This document shows, one piece after another, positions 1-3,923 of a stretch of 6,184 nt of DNA. The notes beneath the pieces were generated by a model, which was given only the letters and a program-made list of their open reading frames with translations, did not search any database and was not told the origin of the DNA. The DNA lies in NCBI GenBank assembly GCA_030696435.1, contig JAUYSF010000222.1, positions 1-6,184 of the forward strand, written 5' to 3'. Each line of letters opens with the position of its first letter. Within the stretch, counting starts at the first letter, position 1. The stretch is from Desulfoprunum sp. (GTDB taxonomy: Bacteria > Desulfobacterota > Desulfobulbia > Desulfobulbales > Desulfocapsaceae). The translations under genes and the position numbers were made by a program.

Positions 1-1
1 T

Positions 2-1141
2 ACTGCAGCCAGACTCCTCAACAACCTGACCGACTGGCTCCAAAACCATATCCTCAAGACGGATATCGCCTTCTTCAGCAACCTCGGATACCGTCCCAGG
101 GAAACGAGGGAGGATGTTGAGGAGCGGCTCCAGCTTTTGACTTACAGGGCGAAAGTGTTGATAGCCGAGGATTCTCCCAGCGAACGGCTTCTGCTGAAAA
201 ATAATCTCGAATCAGGAGGTTTTGAGGTTTTGGAGGCCTGCAACGGTAGAGAGGCTCTGAAGATTTTTGAAACCACCCCTGATCTTCATTTAGTCATCAC
301 GGATATTTCCATGCCGGAAATGGACGGTTACGATCTGATCAAGGCCATTCGCGACAAAAAGACCTCCTCAATGTATATTATTGTTGTTACTGCGCCAATG
401 GACCAAGAGTCGCTAGCGAAATCGATTCATCTTGGCGCCAACGACTCCCTCACCAAACCGATCTTTCACCAGGAACTGCATCTGCGGCTCCGCAACGGTA
501 TGCACCTGCTTAGGCTGGAAAATCAGGACGAGCTCATTTTTTCCATGGCCAAACTGGCTGATTACCGGAGTCCCGAGACGGGGAAACATCTTGAGAGGGT
601 GCAGAACTTCACCCGCCTGCTTTGCCGGCAACTCATAGAAAGTTTCCCGGAGCTGGGGATGACGGAAAATATCGCCGCCGATATTGCCAGATTCAGTCCG
701 TTGCATGATATCGGCAAAGTGGCCATTGCCGATGATATCCTCAAAAAGCAAGGCCGATTTACAGAAGAAGAATTTGACCAGATGAAGGAGCATACCAAGA
801 TCGGCGGCGATCTGATCAGTACCATCCTGCGCAAGACTGACTCGAGGAGTCTGCAACTTGCCTTTGAACTGACCATGCATCACCATGAAAAATGGGATGG
901 ATCCGGATACCCTATCGGTCTTTCCGGCAAGGATATCCCCATTGCGGCCCGAATCATGGCGGTTGCGGATGTCTATGACGCGTTGACCAGCGATCGTGTC
1001 TACAAAAAAGCCTTCGCGCGCGAGGAGGCCAGATCAATCATCATCAATTCCTCGGGAAGCCATTTTGATCCGGCCTTGGTGACCGCCTTTGAAATTGTGG
1101 AGGACAAATTTCATCAACTACGGGAGGAACTGCATGATTGA
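2..1141 (+). CDS. Hemerythrin (C-terminal part)-REC-HD-GYP response regulator, probable c-di-GMP phosphodiesterase; 5' end outside window
   Basis: A cytoplasmic response regulator whose HD-GYP domain is expected to hydrolyse cyclic-di-GMP. Numbering from the TTG at 137: the REC domain spans about 5-120, with acidic residues E11/D12, phospho-acceptor D56 (ITDISMPEMDG), T85 and K107. The HD-GYP domain follows from about 135 to 330, with H151, H190-D191 (HDIGK), H219, HHE at 249-251 and GYP at 257-259, so the known metal and signature residues are present. The frame does not begin at 137: it is open without a stop back to base 2, and those 45 codons contain DWLQNHILKTD, matching the terminal H-x4-D iron-ligand motif of bacterial hemerythrins. 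I therefore read a hemerythrin-REC-HD-GYP fusion. The TTG at 137, with GAGGAG 12-17 bases upstream, is a less likely separate start. The gene ends at TGA 1139-1141. The REC/HD-GYP call is firm; the fusion is strongly suggested. Confidence 0.9.
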   Translation, partial: TAARLLNNLTDWLQNHILKTDIAFFSNLGYRPRETREDVEERLQLLTYRAKVLIAEDSPSERLLLKNNLESGGFEVLEACNGREALKIFETTPDLHLVITDISMPEMDGYDLIKAIRDKKTSSMYIIVVTAPMDQESLAKSIHLGANDSLTKPIFHQELHLRLRNGMHLLRLENQDELIFSMAKLADYRSPETGKHLERVQNFTRLLCRQLIESFPELGMTENIAADIARFSPLHDIGKVAIADDILKKQGRFTEEEFDQMKEHTKIGGDLISTILRKTDSRSLQLAFELTMHHHEKWDGSGYPIGLSGKDIPIAARIMAVADVYDALTSDRVYKKAFAREEARSIIINSSGSHFDPALVTAFEIVEDKFHQLREELHD

Positions 1142-1226
1142 TGTTTCGATAGTAACAGCATGGATGCGGTCTTCTGTGTCGATTGGCCTGGAGGAGGACA
1201 AATTGCATGAGGCTCACTCATTATAA
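1134..1226 (+). CDS. Possible 30-codon ORF overlapping the end of the HD-GYP gene
   Basis: ATG at 1134 overlaps the HD-GYP stop codon by eight bases and is preceded by GGGAGGA at 1122-1128, a good ribosome-binding site at five bases' spacing; the stop is TAA 1224-1226. The arrangement would allow translational coupling. The product of 30 residues has no recognisable domain. Its end (LEEDKLHEA) faintly resembles the end of the HD-GYP protein (VEDKFHQL), which could mean a fragment of a related gene or chance. The coding call rests only on the start site, so confidence is low. Confidence 0.25.
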   Translation: MIDVSIVTAWMRSSVSIGLEEDKLHEAHSL

Positions 1227-1253
1227 CCACTATGCCTTTTTACTCAGTGATGT

Positions 1254-1302
1254 CCGGTTAAGGACTTGCATGTGACCGGGATGCCTTAAGAGCCATTACC
1301 GG
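1254..1302. repeat. Imperfect inverted repeat / potential RNA structure
   Basis: TTAAGG (1258-1263) pairs with CCTTAA (1284-1289), and inside it CAT (1269-1271) pairs with ATG (1281-1283) across a five-base bulge. CCGGT (1254-1258) can pair with either of two ACCGG copies (1275-1279 or 1298-1302), so alternative folds exist. No T-run follows, which argues against a simple terminator. Role unknown. Confidence 0.3.
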
Positions 1303-1336
1303 TTTCTGAGCCCTGGTTGAGAACAAAGGCGATGAG

Positions 1337-1365
1337 TTGTAATTATATGTACAATAAATTATAGT
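1337..1365 (+). promoter_or_regulatory. Putative σ70-type promoter upstream of remnant/REC-histidine kinase pair
   Basis: TTGTAA (1337-1342) and TATAGT (1360-1365) are separated by exactly 17 bases in a strongly A+T-rich patch. They match the -35 and -10 consensus at four and five of six positions. It would drive the remnant frame at 1472 and the kinase gene at 1854 after a leader of about 100 bases. Prediction by eye only. Confidence 0.4.
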
Positions 1366-1438
1366 TATAAAGTCGATATGCCAATATTGCGACCACTGAT
1401 GGTACGAGGGGTTTTGTGCATGGCTGAAATGCATTTCC

Positions 1439-1452
1439 TGTGCGTAGGCACA
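1439..1452 (+). promoter_or_regulatory. Small hairpin in the leader of the remnant gene
   Basis: TGTGC (1439-1443) and GCACA (1448-1452) form a perfect five-base stem with a GTAG loop, followed by six A's and the ribosome-binding site. It ends exactly where similarity to the leader of the large gene at 3639 begins, so it may mark the edge of the duplicated segment rather than a control element. Confidence 0.25.
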
Positions 1453-1818
1453 CAAAAAAGGGAATCATACAATGACTGCAGAATATTCAGCTCTATCGCC
1501 TCGGGAAGCTCAGGATGGGCAGTTACGCGATGAACTCTCTGGCGCACCCATGGGGCCGGACCGCTTTTTGTCTCTTGCGATCAGAATTACCACCGCAGTA
1601 ACCGCCGCAGTAGTAGACATCCACCGACAGCAGGTTATTTACAAGAATATCAATCCCGCCACCATCTTCTTCGACCACCGGACCGGAACGGTCACTCGCG
1701 GTGACTTCTCATCCTCATCTCGCCTGCCATGCGAGTACCCGACCCAAGAATCCAGCCACAGCCTCAAGCTCATTGAGGATATCGTCACCCACGCCGAAAC
1801 GCGCTATCTATTGCTGCT
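1452..1818 (+). repeat. Direct repeat, copy 1 (5' end of the large ATPase gene, internally deleted)
   Basis: This segment matches 3620-3923 and then 4830-4879. The left part, including the leader with its AGGGA site, is about 93% identical (roughly 20 substitutions in 285 aligned bases of coding sequence) plus one 12-bp insertion. The right part differs at only two positions up to 1818, after which similarity stops. The shared 10-mer CAGCCTCAAG (1759-1768) joins the two parts. Confidence 0.9.
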
Positions 1819-1831
1819 CCAGTTCTGCTGA
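1472..1831 (+). pseudogene. Collapsed remnant of a pseudokinase-AAA ATPase gene (119-codon intact frame)
   Basis: This frame starts with the same residues and the same ribosome-binding site (GGGA, eight bases before ATG) as the large gene at 3639. Residues 1-99 correspond to residues 1-95 of that protein, including the kinase-like C-lobe motifs, here YKN and DFS. At K99 it jumps to what is residue 398 of the large protein (LIEDIVTHAETRY), losing 302 codons with both Walker motifs, then ends after a few unrelated residues. Of 16 codons that differ from the large copy in the N-terminal part, I count 12 that change the amino acid and only four silent, as expected for relaxed selection. The frame is still open and precedes the REC-histidine kinase by 22 bases, so it may be translated as a leader peptide, but an enzymatic role is very unlikely. 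A database may list it as a hypothetical protein. Confidence 0.85.
1589..1612 (+). repeat. 12-bp tandem duplication inside the remnant gene
   Basis: ACCACCGCAGTA (1589-1600) is followed directly by ACCGCCGCAGTA (1601-1612), 11 of 12 bases alike. The large copy at 3639 lacks one unit, so the remnant carries four extra codons (T-A-V-T type) in the helix before the kinase catalytic-loop motif. The frame is kept. Confidence 0.75.
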
Positions 1832-1853
1832 AACAATACCGAGGAGACTGACA

Positions 1854-3125
1854 ATGACCCCTGATATACAGAGTCCGGCAGCATCCGATGGGCAAAAACC
1901 GGTCATCCTGGTGGTCGATGACGATCCCAATAATCTTGCCGTCTTGCGGGATTGCCTGGTGGAGTTCAATTATATCGTTCTCGTGGCGGAGGATGGTGAA
2001 AGTGCCATCCAAAGGGCCAATTATGCCCAACCGAATCTGATTTTGCTCGACATCATGATGCCGCGGATAGACGGCTATGAGACCTGCCGCAGACTGAAGG
2101 CCATGGAGAGTACGAAAGCAATCCCGGTGATATTCATGACGGCTCTGGCCGAAACGGAGCACAAGGTAAAAGGGCTTGAGGCAGGGGCAGTGGACTATAT
2201 CACCAAGCCCTTTCAACGGGAAGAATTACAGGCCCGCATTGCCGTGCATCTGCACAACCGGGAACTCACCAAAAGGCTGCAAGAGGCCAATGAATTGCTG
2301 GAAGCTCGGGTTGAGGAGCGGACTGCCGAGCTGGCCGGGACTAATAAAGAGCTCCAGGCGGAAATCACCAAGCACAAGAAACTGGAAAAGGAGCTTTTTG
2401 CGGCCAAGAAGATGGAGATCATCGGCCAACTCACGGGCGGTGTCGCCCATGAGGTACGTAACCCCTTAAACGCTATCCTCTCCATCTTCGAAGCCCTCTT
2501 TAAAGAACGCGAGATTGCGAACAACCCTGAATATCAACCGTATCTCGAACATATTCGTACCCAGGTAAACCGTCTTTCCAAGCTGATGGCCGACCTGCTT
2601 GAACTCGGAAAACCGTTGAAGCCCGTCGCCATCCGGCCGCTATTTCTTGATCGTTTGTGCATTGACATCATTAAGCTCTGGAATTTGACACATACGGCCG
2701 GAGAACACCCTGTCACCTTCATCATTGATCCCGCCCTCTGCAATCCTTCAGTATTTGCGGACGGGGAGCGTCTGCAGCAGGCAATTTTCAATCTCATGGA
2801 AAACGCCGCGCAATGCAGTCCAAAGGGGAGCGGTCTCCTCTTGCGTATTGTCAGTGCTACTACGGAGAAACTCCATCTCCAGGTGGTGGATTGCGGCAGC
2901 GGAATTGCACCGGAAAAACTCGATCGGGTTTTCGAGCCATTTTATACTCTGCGTAAAGGGGGCACAGGGCTTGGACTTACCCTGGTAAAACACTTTGTCG
3001 AAAGCATGGGCGGGGAGATACGAATTCGAAACAACACACCGCTGCCTGGTTGTACAGCTGAACTGATTCTCGATTATTTGGGAAACCGCGATATTCCGCA
3101 TGAATCGGTGAAGACCTCTTCTTGA
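1854..3125 (+). CDS. Soluble REC-histidine kinase (response-regulator receiver fused to sensor kinase)
   Basis: A 423-residue cytoplasmic kinase with no membrane segment. The REC domain covers about 16-130, with D22-D24, phospho-acceptor D66 (LLDIMMPRIDG), T96 and K118. A charged coiled coil follows at about 135-186. Then come the H-box GGVAHEVRNPLNA with phospho-acceptor H199, the N-box with N317, the G1 box DCGSG starting at D346, the F-box at FEPF (360-363) and the G2 box GTGLGL around 370-375. All boxes needed for autophosphorylation are present. REC-first kinases usually receive phosphate or a signal from a partner rather than from an own sensor domain. I chose ATG 1854 because GAGGAG lies at 1841-1846, seven bases before it; the frame is open further upstream to 1701, but that part is the remnant gene read out of frame. 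It is likely co-transcribed with the remnant. The partner is unknown; the HD-GYP response regulator upstream and the large ATPase protein downstream are candidates. Confidence 0.93.
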   Translation: MTPDIQSPAASDGQKPVILVVDDDPNNLAVLRDCLVEFNYIVLVAEDGESAIQRANYAQPNLILLDIMMPRIDGYETCRRLKAMESTKAIPVIFMTALAETEHKVKGLEAGAVDYITKPFQREELQARIAVHLHNRELTKRLQEANELLEARVEERTAELAGTNKELQAEITKHKKLEKELFAAKKMEIIGQLTGGVAHEVRNPLNAILSIFEALFKEREIANNPEYQPYLEHIRTQVNRLSKLMADLLELGKPLKPVAIRPLFLDRLCIDIIKLWNLTHTAGEHPVTFIIDPALCNPSVFADGERLQQAIFNLMENAAQCSPKGSGLLLRIVSATTEKLHLQVVDCGSGIAPEKLDRVFEPFYTLRKGGTGLGLTLVKHFVESMGGEIRIRNNTPLPGCTAELILDYLGNRDIPHESVKTSS

Positions 3126-3187
3126 TGACGAGGCGCAGCCGGTTTTCTTGGCCTTCTCCCAACATCTGTCCCGCCTCGATCTCATTT

Positions 3188-3214
3188 TGCGACATCTTGT
3201 CTCAAGGTGAGACA
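3188..3214. promoter_or_regulatory. Inverted-repeat operator, candidate enhancer site for a σ54 activator
   Basis: TGTCTCA (3198-3204) and TGAGACA (3208-3214) form a perfect 7-bp inverted repeat around AGG. A further half-site-like TGCGACA (3188-3194) sits three bases to the left, so three half-sites are evenly spaced. The centre at 3206 is about 97 bases before the start predicted for the σ54 promoter at 3278, a usual distance for bacterial enhancer-binding proteins. The T-rich stretch after it (TCTTTTT at 3222-3228) is eight bases away, so a terminator for the kinase gene is a weaker alternative. Confidence 0.6.
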
Positions 3215-3277
3215 CGGGATTGTCTTTTTCCCTGCGTAATCTCCCAATCCTACAGGTTTTTTCGACTATTGTTATTC

Positions 3278-3292
3278 TGGCACCATATTTGC
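3278..3292 (+). promoter_or_regulatory. σ54 (RpoN) -24/-12 promoter
   Basis: TGGCAC (3278-3283), five bases, then TTGC (3289-3292) is a full match to the σ54 core consensus, with GG and GC separated by exactly ten bases. Transcription would start near 3303 and run toward the large gene at 3639, giving a leader of about 335 bases. The inverted repeat at 3198-3214 lies at the right place for the required activator. I see no other gene that this promoter could serve on the + strand before 3639. Confidence 0.75.
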
Positions 3293-3379
3293 CCCAATAC
3301 CTTCCAGAGGGGGCCACATCAGGGGGAAACTTCTCAACCCGAGTGGAATCTTTTGCCTTTATTACAATAAGCAACCATG

Positions 3380-3388
3380 TGCTATAAT
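3380..3388 (+). promoter_or_regulatory. Extended -10 promoter (σ70 type)
   Basis: TGC-TATAAT is a perfect extended -10 element. The -35 position is weak (TTATTA at 3359-3364 or TATTAC at 3360-3365), as is usual for this class. It could give a second, constitutive transcript of the large gene starting near 3395. Confidence 0.45.
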
Positions 3389-3447
3389 AGTTGTAGCCAG
3401 TTACTCTATCTTAATTTTTTCTGTAACTATTTGCTGTCATTGAATCC

Positions 3448-3481
3448 ATCGAAATCGAAATCGAAATCGAAATCGGGATCG
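3448..3481. repeat. ATCGAA hexamer tandem repeat
   Basis: Four perfect ATCGAA units (3448-3471) are followed by one altered unit ATCGGG (3472-3477) and a partial ATCG. It lies between the promoters and the large gene. Copy number of such repeats can change by slippage; here it would alter leader length but not a reading frame of a known gene. Confidence 0.85.
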
Positions 3482-3550
3482 CTTCTAAGTAACAAACACT
3501 TATGTGCTTGGAGTTACGTGATTTATCTTTTCCTGTTTTGGTTGTAAATG

Positions 3551-3565
3551 TGCCAATAATTGGCA
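3551..3565. promoter_or_regulatory. 15-bp palindrome, possible operator
   Basis: TGCCAAT-A-ATTGGCA is a perfect 7-1-7 inverted repeat 74 bases before the start codon of the large gene. It has the size of a dimeric repressor site. No regulator family can be named from the sequence. Confidence 0.4.
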
Positions 3566-3586
3566 AAAAGTTACTCTAAAAATAGA

Positions 3587-3603
3587 GGCCGGGCACCCCG
3601 GTT
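3587..3603 (+). promoter_or_regulatory. GC-rich hairpin in the leader of the large gene
   Basis: CCGGG (3589-3593) pairs with CCCGG (3597-3601) around a CAC loop, and two G-T pairs can extend it to 3587-3603. No T-run follows, so it is not a standard terminator; it may shape the leader upstream of the ribosome-binding site. Confidence 0.35.
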
Positions 3604-3619
3604 GTTGCGCTGAATAGTT

Positions 3620-3923
3620 ACAAAAAGGGAATCATACAATGACTGCAGAATATTCAGCTCTATCGCCTCGGGAAGCTCAGGATGGGCAGTTGCGCGATGA
3701 ACTCCGTGGCGCACCCATGGAGCCGGACCGCTTTTTGTCTCTTGCGATCGGCATTACCGCCGCACTCGCAGATATCCACCGACAGCATATTATTCACAAG
3801 AATATCAATCCCGCCACCATCCTCTTTGACCACCGGACCGGAACGGTCACTATCGGTGACTTCTCATCCTCATCTCGCCTGCCATGCGAGTACCCGACCC
3901 AAGAATCGATCTACAGCCTCAAG
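3620..3923 (+). repeat. Direct repeat, copy 2 (5' end of the large ATPase gene)
   Basis: This is the counterpart of 1452-1768. It includes the leader with its AGGGA site and the first 95 codons. The two copies are in the same orientation about 2.17 kb apart and flank the REC-histidine kinase gene. Confidence 0.9.

Larger units (their letters stand above)
1142..1471. other. Intergenic region between HD-GYP gene and remnant gene
   Basis: Apart from the possible tiny ORF ending at 1226, I see no gene here. The stretch contains an imperfect inverted repeat (1254-1302), an A+T-rich promoter-like segment (1337-1365) and a small hairpin (1439-1452) just before the leader of the next frame. No convincing rho-independent terminator with a T-run follows the HD-GYP gene. 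Confidence 0.6.
3126..3638. other. Regulatory intergenic region upstream of the large ATPase gene
   Basis: About 500 bases without a convincing gene. Short open frames exist (for example 3122-3370 and 3377-3547) but have no ribosome-binding site or recognisable product. The region instead holds an upstream inverted repeat, a σ54 promoter, an extended -10 promoter, a hexamer repeat, several GTTAC pentamers, a 15-bp palindrome and a GC hairpin. No clear terminator for the kinase gene is seen. Confidence 0.7.

Noticed and set aside
1192..1206. Possible σ54 promoter (AGGAGG-N5-TTGC)
   Set aside because: GG and GC are correctly spaced, but the rest of the -24 box does not match.
1701..1853. Upstream extension of the REC-histidine kinase frame to 1701
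   Set aside because: This part is the remnant gene read in another frame; the same residues appear in the equivalent shadow frame at 3682-3954. The ATG at 1854 with its ribosome-binding site is the better start.
3122..3370. 82-codon + strand frame starting at TTG, overlapping the kinase stop
   Set aside because: No ribosome-binding site of its own, no recognisable motif, and it runs through the inverted repeat and the σ54 promoter, so it is more likely non-coding.
2748..3374. 208-codon frame on the - strand
   Set aside because: It is opposite the well-supported ATPase domain of the histidine kinase, has no family resemblance, and extends across the promoter region.
3448..3481. CRISPR-like array
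   Set aside because: Units are six bases without spacers, so it is a simple tandem repeat.
3377..3547. 56-codon + strand frame containing an SKSKSKS stretch
   Set aside because: The low-complexity part is just the hexamer repeat translated, no ribosome-binding site precedes the ATG, and the -10 element overlaps its first codons.
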